This document shows, piece by piece, positions 31,081 through 40,280 of a DNA stretch of 64,000 nucleotides; within the stretch, counting starts at the first letter, position 1, and every line of letters starts with the position of its first letter. The notes below the pieces were generated by a model. It saw only the letters and a program-made list of their open reading frames with translations, was not told the DNA's origin and searched no databases. The translations under genes were made by a program, and so were the position numbers. Source of the DNA: AC-32 sp038237925 (GTDB lineage: Bacteria; Actinomycetota; Thermoleophilia; Gaiellales; Gaiellaceae); the NCBI GenBank assembly GCA_038237925.1, contig JBBRYF010000002.1, positions 62,001 through 126,000 on the forward strand, in the 5' to 3' direction.

Positions 31081-31988
31081 TAGGACTCCCGGTCGACGAC
31101 GGCGTCGGTCAACGCCTCGAGCTCGTCCCGCCGGAGGTGACCGTCGAGGCAGGCGCGCGCCTGGCGCGCATAGTCGAGGGCGGTCTCGCGGGCCGAGTCG
31201 AGCGCGCCGGTCTCCGCTACGCGCAGCAGCGCGCCGTCGAGCGGGCCGCCCGCGAGCGCGGCGCGGACGGTCGCGTCCTCGCGCGCGGCCAGGATCAGCG
31301 GCAGCGTCGGCGTGCCCTCGCGCAGGTCGGTGCCGGCGATCTTGCCGGTCTCGATCGTCTCGCCCAAGCAGTCGAGGATGTCGTCCGCGATCTGGAACGC
31401 GATCCCGAGCGCCAGGCCGAACGCGCCGAGGTCCCGGTCGCCGCCGCTCCCGAGCAGGCAGGCGGCCTCGAAGAGCTTCCCCGTCTTCAGGGCGCAGCGC
31501 TCGAGGTAGCTCTCGACGCTCGTCTCCGGGTCATTCGTCTGCGAGCGCTGCAGAGCCTCGCCGCGGGCGAGGGCGAGCGTCGCGCGCGCGAGGCAGCGCA
31601 CCGCCTGCTCGTCGCCGGTCGCGGCGAGCTCGGCGAACGCGCGCGCGAAGAGGTAGTCGCCGGCGGCACGCGCGGCCTCGGTCCCGTAGCTCGCCCAGGC
31701 CGCCTCGCGGCCGCGCCGGTAGCGGGCGCGGTCGATCAGGTCGTCGTGGACGAGCGTCGCCATGTGCACGAGCTCGACCGCCGCGCCCGCGGCCAGCGGC
31801 GCCTCGCCGTGCGAGGCGGCCAGGAAGACGAGCAGCGGCCGCAGCCGCTTGCCGCCCGCTGAGAGCGCCTCGCCGCCGACCTCCGAGACGAGGCCGGGGT
31901 ACGCGGCCACGGCGTCGTTCAGCCGCTCCTCGAGGTCCTCGAGGTACGCGTCGAGGCCCGGCGTCTCGCGAATCGTGGCGAGGCTCAT
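31080..31988 (-). CDS. All-trans polyprenyl diphosphate synthase
   Basis: 302 aa isoprenyl transferase that would make the menaquinone side chain. First Asp-rich motif LVHDDLIDRA (chain-length region before it), GGKRLRP substrate-binding segment near residue 48, and second motif FQIADDILD near residue 195. Other uses, such as carotenoid precursor synthesis, are possible, but the mqnA and ubiE neighbours favour menaquinone. It overlaps ubiE by 4 nt. Confidence 0.92.
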   Translation of the reverse strand: MSLATIRETPGLDAYLEDLEERLNDAVAAYPGLVSEVGGEALSAGGKRLRPLLVFLAASHGEAPLAAGAAVELVHMATLVHDDLIDRARYRRGREAAWASYGTEAARAAGDYLFARAFAELAATGDEQAVRCLARATLALARGEALQRSQTNDPETSVESYLERCALKTGKLFEAACLLGSGGDRDLGAFGLALGIAFQIADDILDCLGETIETGKIAGTDLREGTPTLPLILAAREDATVRAALAGGPLDGALLRVAETGALDSARETALDYARQARACLDGHLRRDELEALTDAVVDRES

Positions 31989-32668
31989 GCGGCCACTCCT
32001 GTATGCAGCGCGACAATTCCGCCGGCGAACGTGCGCCAGCGGACGTCCCCGAAACCGGCGGTACGCATCAGCGCAGCCAGCTCGTCCGGGCCAGGGAAGC
32101 GGCGGACGCTGGCCGGGAGGTACGAGTAGGCCGAGCCGCCCGGTAGCGCCTTGCCGAGCCGGGGCACGAGCGTCTCGAACCAGAGCCGGTAGAAGGGCGC
32201 AAGCGGCCCGCGCGGGCGCGTGATCTCGAGGACCGCTACTCGGCCGCCAAGGCGAAGCACACGCCGCAGCTCGACGAGCCCGCGCTCGAGGTCGTCGAGG
32301 TTGCGGACCCCGAAGCCGACCGTCGCGGCGTCGAACGCGCCGTCGGCGAACGGCAGCGCGAGCGCGTCGCCCTGCACCCAGTCGATCTCGGACGACTTGC
32401 GTTTCGCCCGCTCGAGCATGCGCTCGGCGAAATCGAGGCCGGTCACGCGGCCGCCCGCACGGCGAGCCGCGAGCGCGAGGTCGCCTGTGCCGCAGCAGGC
32501 GTCGAGCACCCGGTCGCCGTCGTGGACGACCGCGACCGCCGCCGCTCGGCGCCAGCGCCGGTCGAGCCCGAGCGTCATCGTCCGGTTCATGGCGTCGTAG
32601 ACCGGCGAGATCCGGTCGAACATCGTCCGCACCGCGTCGGGCGCGAGCCTGCCGGTCTCGACGCTCAC
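31985..32668 (-). CDS. ubiE: Demethylmenaquinone methyltransferase (UbiE/MenG)
   Basis: Last step of menaquinone synthesis, SAM-dependent C-methylation. The 227-aa protein has the family start region VRTMFDRISPVYDAMNRTMTLGLDRRWRR, motif I VLDACCGTGDLALAARR, DFAERMLERAKRK, and EITRPRGPLAPFYRLWF. GTG start at 32668 lies 1 nt after the ubiX stop. Full length for the family. Confidence 0.94.
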   Translation of the reverse strand: MSVETGRLAPDAVRTMFDRISPVYDAMNRTMTLGLDRRWRRAAAVAVVHDGDRVLDACCGTGDLALAARRAGGRVTGLDFAERMLERAKRKSSEIDWVQGDALALPFADGAFDAATVGFGVRNLDDLERGLVELRRVLRLGGRVAVLEITRPRGPLAPFYRLWFETLVPRLGKALPGGSAYSYLPASVRRFPGPDELAALMRTAGFGDVRWRTFAGGIVALHTGVAA

Positions 32669-32669
32669 G

Positions 32670-33260
32670 TCAGTCCTGTCCCCAACGGCGCACGAGCTCG
32701 TGGTCGAGCCCGAGCTGGTCGAGGCAGCGCGCGACCACGAAGTCGACGAGGTCGTCCATCGTCTCGGCCCCGTGGTAGAAGCCGGGCGCGAGGAAGAGCA
32801 CCACAGCGCCCGCCTGCCGCACGCGCAGCATGTTCTCGAGGTGAATCGTCGAGAGCGGCGTCTCGCGCGGGCAAAGCACGAGCTTACGGCCCTCCTTCAG
32901 CGCGACACTCGCGGCTCGCTGGATCAGGTTCGTCATCGTCCCCGAGGCGATCGCGCCGAGCGTGCCCATCGAGCACGGGCAGATCGCGTAGCCGTCCACC
33001 TTGGCCGAGCCGCTTGCGTAGGGCGCGTGCCAGTCGCGCTCGTCGTGGAGCGTGACCGAGTCGCGGACGGGCTCGATCAGGCGCGCGAGCGTCTCGTCGG
33101 GAGAGAGCCGCGCGTCGCCGTAGAGCTCGGTCGCCACCACCTCGAGGCCGGCCCGCGAGGCGCAGACTCCGATCTCGCACCCGGCCGCGGCGAGCGCCTC
33201 GAGCAGCCGTCCCGCGTACGGCGCCCCCGAGGCGCCGGTGATCCCGAGGAAGACGCGCAC
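32670..33260 (-). CDS. ubiX: UbiX-type flavin prenyltransferase
   Basis: Makes prenylated FMN, the cofactor of UbiD decarboxylases; a ubiD gene lies in the same operon. The 196-aa protein starts MRVFLGITGASGAPYAGRLLEAL and has DGYAICPCSMGTLGAIASGTMTNLIQRA and LVLCPRETPLSTIHLENMLR, typical of UbiX/Pad1. Start is GTG 33260. Confidence 0.94.
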   Translation of the reverse strand: MRVFLGITGASGAPYAGRLLEALAAAGCEIGVCASRAGLEVVATELYGDARLSPDETLARLIEPVRDSVTLHDERDWHAPYASGSAKVDGYAICPCSMGTLGAIASGTMTNLIQRAASVALKEGRKLVLCPRETPLSTIHLENMLRVRQAGAVVLFLAPGFYHGAETMDDLVDFVVARCLDQLGLDHELVRRWGQD

Positions 33261-33267
33261 GGTGGCG

Positions 33268-34062
33268 CTACTTCGGGCCTTTGGAGGCCTCGAGGAAAGC
33301 CGCGAGCTTGCGCAGGTTGTCGTCGCCGAGCGCCGCGAACGGCGGCATCGGCGAGCCGGGGTTGACGCAGCTCGGGCAGTTGAGATGGTCGATCTGGAAC
33401 TGGATCCCCTTGCCCTTGGCGCCCTCGGCGCTCAGGTCCGGCGCGCCGAGGTTCGACCCGCCCGTCCCGAGATAGGTGTGGCAGTTCGTGCAGCCTGACT
33501 CGGCGAACAGCTCGGCGCCTGCGTGCGCCTGCTTGTTGCCGCCGAAGCCCTGCTTCTTCTCCCAGCTCGGGATCGCCGCCTTCACCTCGGCCGCGATCGC
33601 CTCCTGTGCGGTCGCGCCCTTGTAGGTGAGGACCCCCATCGTGAGCACCGTCAGCGCCGCGGCCACGATCGCCACCGGCCGCCGGCTCAGGCGCCGCTCG
33701 CGCCGCAGGTCGACGAACGGCATCGCGAGCAGCAGGACGAGCGCGATCGTCGGGATGCCGACGGTCGCAAGGATCACCGTCTCCGGCCACTTGAAGATCC
33801 GGAGCAGGTAGAAGAGGAAATAGAAGTACCAGTCCGGGCGCGGGACGAACGAGGTCGTGCCGGGGTCGGCCGCGGGGCCGGTGAGCGACCCGAGCAGGCT
33901 GGTGTAGCGCCAGACGATCGCGAGCCCGGCGATCACGCTCACGACGACGAGGCTCATCACCGTGTCGTGGAACATCGCGAACGGGTAGAACGGCTTGCCC
34001 CGGTCCTTGACGTCCTGCTTGTAGCGCTGGAACGCTGAGCGGCGATCGTCGAGCGAGCTCAT
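33268..34062 (-). CDS. Cytochrome bc complex subunit: cytochrome b C-terminal half fused to cytochrome c
   Basis: 264 aa. The N-terminal part has membrane helices and PDWYFYFLFYLLRIFKWPE, the PEWY-type quinol-site segment of subunit IV. A C-terminal domain carries one haem c motif, CTNCH, with a distal Met in NPGSPMPPF. This fusion resembles QcrC of Bacillus. It takes electrons from menaquinol through cytochrome b and Rieske. It overlaps the cytochrome b gene by 4 nt. Confidence 0.92.
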   Translation of the reverse strand: MSSLDDRRSAFQRYKQDVKDRGKPFYPFAMFHDTVMSLVVVSVIAGLAIVWRYTSLLGSLTGPAADPGTTSFVPRPDWYFYFLFYLLRIFKWPETVILATVGIPTIALVLLLAMPFVDLRRERRLSRRPVAIVAAALTVLTMGVLTYKGATAQEAIAAEVKAAIPSWEKKQGFGGNKQAHAGAELFAESGCTNCHTYLGTGGSNLGAPDLSAEGAKGKGIQFQIDHLNCPSCVNPGSPMPPFAALGDDNLRKLAAFLEASKGPK

Positions 34063-34865
34063 TCGCTTGGCCTCTTTCGGACTCCGGAGGCGCGCGGGCC
34101 GGGCGTCACGAGCCCGGAGCGCGCGGGCGGCGGGTCGGGATCGGGGTCACGGCCGGCAGCGTCGCTCGACCACGGCGGCGAGGTCACGCCGAGGCGGATG
34201 ACCAGGTACAGGTGCAGGCCGATCAGGCCCATCAGCGCGCCGGGGACGAGCAGCATGTGCAGCGAGTAGAAGCGGCTGAGCGTGTCGGGCCCGATCTCGG
34301 CCCCGCCTCGTAAGAGCGTCGCCAGGAACGGCCCCACAAAGGGCGCGGTCCCGTTGATGTTGATCGCGACGACGGTGGCCCAGTACGCCGTCTGGTCAAA
34401 CGGGAGCAGGTACCCGGTGAGGCCCTCGAAGAGGCCGGTCGCGAGCAGCAGCACGCCGACGATCCAGTTCAGCTCGCGCGGGTACTTGTAGGCGCCGAAC
34501 AGGAAGACCCGGCCCATGTGCATGAACATCAGGATGATGAAGACGCTCGCGCCCCAGCGGTGCATGCCGCGGACGAGCCAGCCGAGGGTGAGGTCGTGCG
34601 TGATGTGGTCGATCGACTTGTGGGCCTCCGCCGGGCTCGGCTTGTAGTACATCGCGAGGATCACGCCGGTCACGAGCTGGACGAGGAAGGCCGTCAGCGT
34701 GGCCGAGCCGAGCGTGTGCCACCAGCCGGCGTCGCCCGGGACCTTGCGGAAGAGGAAGTAGCGGATCCCGCCGACGAGGCCGGAGCGCTCCTCGAGCCAG
34801 TCGAGCGGGTACTGCGCCACACGCTGGAGCTGCGCGGCCCGCGCCGATCGCTTGCGCGGGCTCAA
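34059..34865 (-). CDS. Cytochrome b (N-terminal, b6-type) of the bc complex
   Basis: 268 aa with four main membrane helices and the haem-ligand histidines in HRWGASVFIILMFMHMGR and FYSLHMLLVPGALMGLIGLHLYLV. It is the b6-like half; subunit IV is the next gene. TTG 34865 overlaps the Rieske stop (TTGA). The C-terminal 30 residues are a charged Pro/Arg-rich tail. Confidence 0.93.
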   Translation of the reverse strand: MSPRKRSARAAQLQRVAQYPLDWLEERSGLVGGIRYFLFRKVPGDAGWWHTLGSATLTAFLVQLVTGVILAMYYKPSPAEAHKSIDHITHDLTLGWLVRGMHRWGASVFIILMFMHMGRVFLFGAYKYPRELNWIVGVLLLATGLFEGLTGYLLPFDQTAYWATVVAININGTAPFVGPFLATLLRGGAEIGPDTLSRFYSLHMLLVPGALMGLIGLHLYLVIRLGVTSPPWSSDAAGRDPDPDPPPARSGLVTPGPRASGVRKRPSE

Positions 34866-35809
34866 TGCGGCGCCTGGATCGGATAGAGCCAGGACTCGAT
34901 GCCGTCGACGTGCTGGCCCGGCCCGGCGAGCTCGTAGCGCTTGATCCGCGCGCTCTTCCCCGACCCTTCGACGCGGGCGACGCTGTAGGTGTTACCGAGC
35001 ACGAGCCGGCCGTTCACGATCGAGAACTCGTAGCGGTCGAGGCCGCGAACCGGCGGGCCGGCGATGCGGTTGCCCTCCTGGTCGTACGCGCCGCCGTGGC
35101 ACGGGCAGATGAATCCGGCCGCCGGCAAGGTCGGCGTGATCTGCACGTCGCCGTTCTTGGTCTTGACCGTCTTCTCCTGTTTCTGGAAGAGCGGGCCGCC
35201 GGTCTGCACCGGGCAGCCGAGGTGCGCGCAGCGGTTCGAGATGATCGTGAAGCTCGGCGCTCCGTTCAGGAGGCCGTTGTTGCGCACGAAGGCGGTGCGC
35301 CTCGACACCTCGCCCTGCGCGGGGTCGCGGAGGAAGGTGACGACCTTCCACTTGTTCTCCTCGAAGTCGGCCAGCGGGCCGAGGTCGACCTTGTGGGCCT
35401 TCTGCTTGACGAACCCGGGCAGCAGCGCCATGCCGGCGGAGGGCAGCGTCACGATCGCGCCGATGACGCCGCCGAGGCCGAGGGTCGCGCCCTCGAGGAA
35501 GCGGCTGCGCGGGAAGCGCTCGCCGGGCTGGGGCTCGGGCATCGCGGCCTCGCCCTGGTGGGCGGGAATCGCAGGCGCGTCGGTGCTATCCGCGGGCCCG
35601 CCCGGTGCAGGCGCGGCGACCCGCGGCCGCCCGATTGCGGCCTCACGAGCCCAGAGGAAGCCGAAGACGAGCGCCAGCGCAGCGCCCACCGCAGCGACGA
35701 CCCAGCTGATGATCAGGCCGACGAGCAGGCAGACGATCCCTACGGCAAAGCCCACCGGCCACAGGCTGGGCGGCGGAAGCTGTCGATCGTCCCCCGGGCG
35801 GTGTTCCAA
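34862..35809 (-). CDS. Rieske iron-sulfur subunit of the bc complex
   Basis: 315 aa. Two membrane segments near the start (LWPVGFAVGIVCLLVGLIIS, WVVAAVGAALALVFGFLWA), a Pro-rich linker, a third hydrophobic stretch, then the Rieske fold with cluster motifs RCAHLGCPV and CPCHGGAYD. The long N-terminus is typical of actinobacterial QcrA. TTG 35809 is selected because GGAGAGG lies 6 nt upstream; an upstream start would overlap ubiD. Confidence 0.93.
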   Translation of the reverse strand: MEHRPGDDRQLPPPSLWPVGFAVGIVCLLVGLIISWVVAAVGAALALVFGFLWAREAAIGRPRVAAPAPGGPADSTDAPAIPAHQGEAAMPEPQPGERFPRSRFLEGATLGLGGVIGAIVTLPSAGMALLPGFVKQKAHKVDLGPLADFEENKWKVVTFLRDPAQGEVSRRTAFVRNNGLLNGAPSFTIISNRCAHLGCPVQTGGPLFQKQEKTVKTKNGDVQITPTLPAAGFICPCHGGAYDQEGNRIAGPPVRGLDRYEFSIVNGRLVLGNTYSVARVEGSGKSARIKRYELAGPGQHVDGIESWLYPIQAPH

Positions 35810-35864
35810 GCGTGCCTCTCCTTCGTTCTGGCGGGCTGGATTCAATCGTTGCAGGTTGGCCGCG

Positions 35865-37361
35865 TCAACGACGTAACAGTTGGCGCAACGCACCCTTGCC
35901 GCGCCCGTCCGCCTCCGCGGGGGCACCGAGGCCGAACTCGTCCCACCGCTCGTCGACCCGGCGGCGGACCTCGTCGCTCATCGAGATCTCCTCCGGCCAC
36001 GGGCGCGCACCCTCGGCCGGCCCCTTGTGCGTGGCGTCGATCCCGAGCTTCCCGCCGTAGAACTGGAGCGTCGGCGCGTGGTCGAGGTGGTCGAGCGGGC
36101 CTTCGCTGATCAGCACGTCGCGCTTCGGGTCGACGTTGGCGCCGACGCGGAAGAAGACCTCCTCGTAGTCGTGCACGTCCACCCACTCGTCCACGACCAC
36201 GACCGACTTCGTCAAGCTCAAGAGGCCGAGGCCCCAGATCGCGTGCATCACCTTCTGCGCGTGGCCCGGGTAGCTCTTGCGGATCGAGACGATGCAGCAG
36301 TTGTGGAACGCGCCCGCGACCGGCAGGTCGTAGTCGACGATCTCCGGGACGCTCATCCGGATCGCGGGCAGGAAGATCCGCTCGGTCGCCTTGCCGAGCC
36401 ACGCGTCCTCCTGCGGCGGCTTGCCGACGACGATCGACGGGTAGATCGCGTCGCGTCGCATCGTCATCGCGGTGACGTGGAAGACGGGGAACGGCTCCGG
36501 TGGCGTGTAGTAGCCGGTGTGGTCGCCGAACGGGCCCTCCTCGATCAGCTCGTCCTTGGCGATGTAGCCCTCGAGCACGATCTCGGCGTTCGCGGGCACC
36601 TCCAGGTCGACGGTTTTCGCCTGAACGAGCTCGACCGGCTCGCCGCGCAGGAAGCCCGCGAGCATCAGCTCGTCGACGTGCTTCGGGAGCGGCGCGCTCG
36701 CGGCGTACGCGGTCACGGGGTCGAGGCCGAGCGCGACGGCCACCTCGAGCTTCCCGTCGGCGAGCAGGTAGTCGGCGCGCCCGTCCTTGTGGATCTGCCA
36801 GTGCATCGCGGTGGTGCGCTCGTCGAGCACCTGGAGCCGATACATGCCGACGTTGCGCCCGCCGGTGCGCGGGTCCTTCGTGATCACCGCGGGGAGCGTG
36901 ATGAAGGGTGCCGCGTCTCCGGGCCAGCAGGTCTGCACCGGAAGGAGGCCGAGATTGACGTCGTCGCCTTCCAGCACGACCTCCTGCACCAGACCGCCGC
37001 GCACGCTCTTCGGCTGCGTGTCCGCGATCGACTTCAGCTTCTTCAGCCCGCGCACCTTCTCGGCCAAGCCCTGGGGCGGCTGCATCTCGAGGACATCGCC
37101 GAGGCGGCGGCCGACGTCGTCGAGGGAGTCGGCCCCGAAGGCGAGGCACATGCGCCGCTCGGTCCCGAACTGGTTGATCAGCAGCGGGTGCTCGGAGCCC
37201 TTCGGGTTCTCGAACAGCAGCGCCGGCCCACCGGCCTTGACGACGCGGTCGACGATCTCGGTGATCTCGAGGTGCGGGTCGGCCTCCGCCGAGATGCGGG
37301 TGAGCTCGCCCTCGCGCTCGAGCAGCGCGATCCACTCACGGAGGTCGCCCGGGGGCGCCAC
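35865..37361 (-). CDS. ubiD: UbiD family prenyl-FMN-dependent decarboxylase
   Basis: 498 aa, starting MAPPGDLREWIALLEREGEL and containing ITLPAVITKDPRTGGRNVGMYRLQV, GPFGDHTGYYTPPEPFPVFHVTAMTMRRDAIYP and KSVVVVDEWVDVHDYEEV, with the conserved E-x-x-x-R-E type catalytic layout. In futalosine-pathway bacteria a UbiD homologue (MqnL) decarboxylates the naphthoate intermediate; this role is likely here by context. ATG at 37361, 4 nt after the small membrane protein gene. Confidence 0.93.
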   Translation of the reverse strand: MAPPGDLREWIALLEREGELTRISAEADPHLEITEIVDRVVKAGGPALLFENPKGSEHPLLINQFGTERRMCLAFGADSLDDVGRRLGDVLEMQPPQGLAEKVRGLKKLKSIADTQPKSVRGGLVQEVVLEGDDVNLGLLPVQTCWPGDAAPFITLPAVITKDPRTGGRNVGMYRLQVLDERTTAMHWQIHKDGRADYLLADGKLEVAVALGLDPVTAYAASAPLPKHVDELMLAGFLRGEPVELVQAKTVDLEVPANAEIVLEGYIAKDELIEEGPFGDHTGYYTPPEPFPVFHVTAMTMRRDAIYPSIVVGKPPQEDAWLGKATERIFLPAIRMSVPEIVDYDLPVAGAFHNCCIVSIRKSYPGHAQKVMHAIWGLGLLSLTKSVVVVDEWVDVHDYEEVFFRVGANVDPKRDVLISEGPLDHLDHAPTLQFYGGKLGIDATHKGPAEGARPWPEEISMSDEVRRRVDERWDEFGLGAPAEADGRGKGALRQLLRR

Positions 37362-37365
37362 TTCG

Positions 37366-37518
37366 CTAGTGACGCCGGTGCCGGAACCAGCGAGAGAGCT
37401 CGCCCAGCAGGATCACGCTCAGGAAGATCAGGCCGACGATCAGCATCCCCTCGATCACGGACTTGCCTTCCTCGGCAGCCGTTTTCGCAAGCGGCAGGAG
37501 CGATCCGAGCGGAGCCAT
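37366..37518 (-). CDS. 50-aa single-pass membrane protein in the bc/menaquinone operon
   Basis: ATG 37518 to TAG 37366. Sequence MAPLGSLLPLAKTAAEEGKS then a membrane helix (VIEGMLIVGLIFLSVILLGE) and a basic tail (RWFRHRRH). It lies 4 nt before ubiD and has its own leaderless-type promoter. The position suggests a small accessory subunit or membrane anchor for UbiD or the bc complex; this is inference. Confidence 0.75.
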   Translation of the reverse strand: MAPLGSLLPLAKTAAEEGKSVIEGMLIVGLIFLSVILLGELSRWFRHRRH

Positions 37519-37531
37519 CGGCGCGATGCTA
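37519..37531 (-). promoter_or_regulatory. Leaderless-type -10 box before the 50-aa gene and ubiD
   Basis: TAGCAT (37531-37526 on the minus strand) lies 7 nt before the ATG at 37518, inside the end of the previous gene; a likely internal operon promoter. Confidence 0.5.
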
Positions 37532-37996
37532 CCCGACCAGCCGCCGGTGGCTCTCGAGGGCCGTCGCGGCCTCGGGGCCCGGCTGCCAGGTCAGCCGCGC
37601 GTCCTCGCCTCGGCCCAGCGTCGCCGCGGTCGCCGCCCAGGCCTCGCCGTCGCCGGGCAGGCCGTCCGCGCGCACCTGTGCGCACAGCGAGATCAGCGCC
37701 GCGAGGTCGGTCACGGCCTCGACCGGCCCGGCCTCGGCAACGTGGACGAGCCCATGGGCGTAGAGGTAGTCGCCGAGCAGGAGCGCGGTGTCGGCGTCTC
37801 GCGGATCGAAGAGGCGCGAGCGCCCGTAGTGGAGCAGGTAGCCCTCGTAGATCGTCTCGAGGCCGAGGGCGTAGCGCTGCTCGCTGAGCGGCGAGAAGAC
37901 CGCGCCGTGCTCTCGCTCGGCCGGCGCGCGCAGCGCCTCCGCCCAGAGCAGGCTCTCGCGCGCGGCCTCGTGCGCGATCGTCTCCCAGACGTCCAG
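37529..37996 (-). CDS. Helical protein possibly related to polyprenyl synthases
   Basis: 155 aa, all-helical: WETIAHEAARESLLWAEALR, LLLGDYLYAHGLVHVAEAGP, TDLAALISLCAQVRAD. The GDYLYAHG stretch resembles the core helix of isoprenyl synthases but the Asp-rich motifs are missing, as in regulatory subunits of two-component heptaprenyl synthases. No ATG, GTG or TTG is in frame at the right place; a CTG at 37996 fits the hemB boundary (hemB stops at 37999). Function uncertain. Confidence 0.65.
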   Translation of the reverse strand: MDVWETIAHEAARESLLWAEALRAPAEREHGAVFSPLSEQRYALGLETIYEGYLLHYGRSRLFDPRDADTALLLGDYLYAHGLVHVAEAGPVEAVTDLAALISLCAQVRADGLPGDGEAWAATAATLGRGEDARLTWQPGPEAATALESHRRLVG

Positions 37997-37998
37997 GG

Positions 37999-38961
37999 TT
38001 ACAGCCAGCTCGCCAGGTCCTTCGTCCAGTAGGAGACGACGAGGTCGGCTCCCGCGCGCACGATCGCGGTCAGCGACTCGAGTGCCGCCTGGCGCTCGTC
38101 GATCCACCCTCGCGCGCCGGCGGCCTTCAGCATCGCGTACTCGCCGGAGACGTTGTAGGCGCCGACCGGGAGGTCGAAGCGCTCGCGCACCGCGCGCAGA
38201 ACGTCGAGGTTCGGCAGCGCCGGCTTCACGAGCAGCGCGTCGGCGCCCTCGGCGACGTCGAGCTCGCACTCGCGCAGGGCCTCGCGCACGTTCGCCGGAT
38301 CCATCTGGTACCCGCGGCGGTCGCCGAAGGCCGGCGTCGAGTCCGCGGCCTCGCGGAACGGGCCGTAGAAGGCGGAGGCGTATTTCGCGGCGTACGAGAC
38401 GATCGGCGTCTCGCCGCGACCGTCCTCGTCGAGGGCCGAGCGGATCGCGGCGACGCGGCCGTCCATCATGTCGCTCGGGAAGACCGCGTCCACGCCGGCG
38501 GCCGCGTGGCTGACCGAGGTGCGCGCCAGCAGCTCGAGCGTCGCGTCGTTGTCGACCTCCTCGCCCTCGAGCACACCGCAGTGGCCGTGCGAGGTGTACT
38601 CGCAGAGACAGACGTCCGTGAGGAGCACGAGCCCGGGGCTCGACTCGCGCAGGGCGCGCAGCGCGCGCTGGATGACGCCGTCGTCGTCCCAGGCGCCCGA
38701 GCCCTCGGCGTCCTTCTCGTCCGGGATCCCGAAGAGTAGGACGGCGCGCACGCCCAGCCGCTCAGCCTCACCGGCCTCGGCGACCAGGTCCTCGACCGAG
38801 AAGCGGCCGAGCGCGGGCAGGTCGGGGTTCGGCTCGGTCGCCGGCCCGACGAAGAGCGGCAAGACGAAGTCGTCGAGGTCGAGACGCGTCTCGCGCACGA
38901 GCGAGCGCAGCCGATCGCTCCGGCGCAGCCGCCGCATGCGCGTCAACGGAAAGGCACTCAC
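37999..38961 (-). CDS. hemB: Porphobilinogen synthase (delta-aminolevulinate dehydratase)
   Basis: Condenses two 5-aminolevulinate molecules in haem synthesis. The 320-aa protein has the zinc-type Cys motif VCLCEYTSHGHCG (Cys118, Cys120, Cys128), Schiff-base lysines in SYAAKYAS and LLVKPALPN, and SGEYAM. Its placement with cytochrome genes suggests coordinated haem supply. It overlaps the ABC permease gene by 4 nt. Confidence 0.96.
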   Translation of the reverse strand: MSAFPLTRMRRLRRSDRLRSLVRETRLDLDDFVLPLFVGPATEPNPDLPALGRFSVEDLVAEAGEAERLGVRAVLLFGIPDEKDAEGSGAWDDDGVIQRALRALRESSPGLVLLTDVCLCEYTSHGHCGVLEGEEVDNDATLELLARTSVSHAAAGVDAVFPSDMMDGRVAAIRSALDEDGRGETPIVSYAAKYASAFYGPFREAADSTPAFGDRRGYQMDPANVREALRECELDVAEGADALLVKPALPNLDVLRAVRERFDLPVGAYNVSGEYAMLKAAGARGWIDERQAALESLTAIVRAGADLVVSYWTKDLASWL

Positions 38962-40280
38962 ACCAGCAATCTACGCGCTCCCACCCGGGCGAGCCCGCCG
39001 AAGATTCCGCCGAGCAGCCAGAGCCCTTGCCGCGCGACCTCGCCCCACGGGCTGAGGTCGTAGAGCGAGGAGCGGAAGAACCGGACCGAGTGGGCAAACG
39101 GGAGCGCGTCGCTCGCCCAGCCCGCGGGAGGCACGACCTCGGCAGGGATGAGGCCGAGGAAGACGATCGGCATGACCACGAGCAGCGCGACGAGCGACGC
39201 CGAGCGAGCCTCACGCGCGAGCGCCCCGAGCAGGGCCCCGAGCGCGCCGAGCGAGCCGCCCGCGAGCGCAAGCCCGAGGAGGAGCAGGGGCAGCCTCCGC
39301 CACGGCTCGCCGCCGGTCACGCCGCCGATCTGGATGATCAGCCCGAAAGAGAGCGCGATCGCGAGGCCGAGCGCGAGTGCCACGGCCGCCGCCAGCGCGA
39401 CCTTCGACCAGACGAGCTGGCCCAGGCCGACGAGCCCGCGGCCGAGCCGGCCGACCACGTTCTCGTCGCGCTCGGCCGCGAGCGATCCCGCGGCGATCAT
39501 CAGCGCGAGGAAGGTGATCGTCAGCCCGAGCGCGTACGCCTCGACCGAGGCCGAGAGCAACTGGCTGCGGCCACGTCCGGGGGCACGCACGAGCTCGATC
39601 GGGTGCGCCGTCGAACGGAGCGCGTCGCCGGTGTGCGCGAGCGCCAGGCGGGCGTCGTGGAGGAAGTCGAGGAGCGTGCGCGTCCTCGCCGTCGGCGGCA
39701 TCGAGCGCAGCAGCGCCTGCGCCTTCTCGATCCCGAGCACGGTGATCGGCGCGCCGAGGAAGCTGCCGTCGCCGCCTTGCAGGATCAGCGTCACGTAGCG
39801 GAGGTTGCTGGCGATGTAGGCGCGCTGGAGCTGGCGGTTGAGCGAGTAGACGAGCGCCTGCACCTGCTGCTCGACCCGCGAGGAGATCGTCCCGGTCGAG
39901 AGCTGGAGCTCGAGCTGCGGGCTGTGCACCATCCCGCGCAGCGTCGCGATGAAGCCCGGCGGCACGGTCACGACCGCGACCACCCGCCCGTTCCGCAGCT
40001 CCCGCGCGGCCTCGTCGGCGGACAGGCGGACGAGCTTCACGTTCTTGCTCACCGCGTTGATCGTGCGGTCGACGTGGAAGCGGTTCCCCCCGAGCACGAG
40101 CGTCGAGGGAAGGTTGTCCTCGTCCACGAACGCGACGCGCGGCTTCGAGCTTCCGTAGCTCGCGACGAGCCCGACCAGGACGGCAATCGCGAGCGGGTAG
40201 GCGAGCAGGATCCCCAGCAGCAGCGGCGAGCGGCGCAGGACCAGCAGGTCCTTGCGCAGGAGGAGCAGCACTCGACTCAT
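38958..40280 (-). CDS. ABC-2 type transporter permease
   Basis: 440 aa. One N-terminal helix, a large extracytoplasmic domain (about residues 45-230; VAFVDEDNLPSTLVLGGNRF, VAVVTVPPGFIATLRG), then five or six helices at the C-terminus: the standard ABC-2 (YhgE/DrrB-like) plan. It partners the ATPase encoded next to it (4-nt overlap). It might export a lipid, drug or haem-related substrate; the hemB link is only positional. Confidence 0.88.
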   Translation of the reverse strand: MSRVLLLLRKDLLVLRRSPLLLGILLAYPLAIAVLVGLVASYGSSKPRVAFVDEDNLPSTLVLGGNRFHVDRTINAVSKNVKLVRLSADEAARELRNGRVVAVVTVPPGFIATLRGMVHSPQLELQLSTGTISSRVEQQVQALVYSLNRQLQRAYIASNLRYVTLILQGGDGSFLGAPITVLGIEKAQALLRSMPPTARTRTLLDFLHDARLALAHTGDALRSTAHPIELVRAPGRGRSQLLSASVEAYALGLTITFLALMIAAGSLAAERDENVVGRLGRGLVGLGQLVWSKVALAAAVALALGLAIALSFGLIIQIGGVTGGEPWRRLPLLLLGLALAGGSLGALGALLGALAREARSASLVALLVVMPIVFLGLIPAEVVPPAGWASDALPFAHSVRFFRSSLYDLSPWGEVARQGLWLLGGIFGGLARVGARRLLV

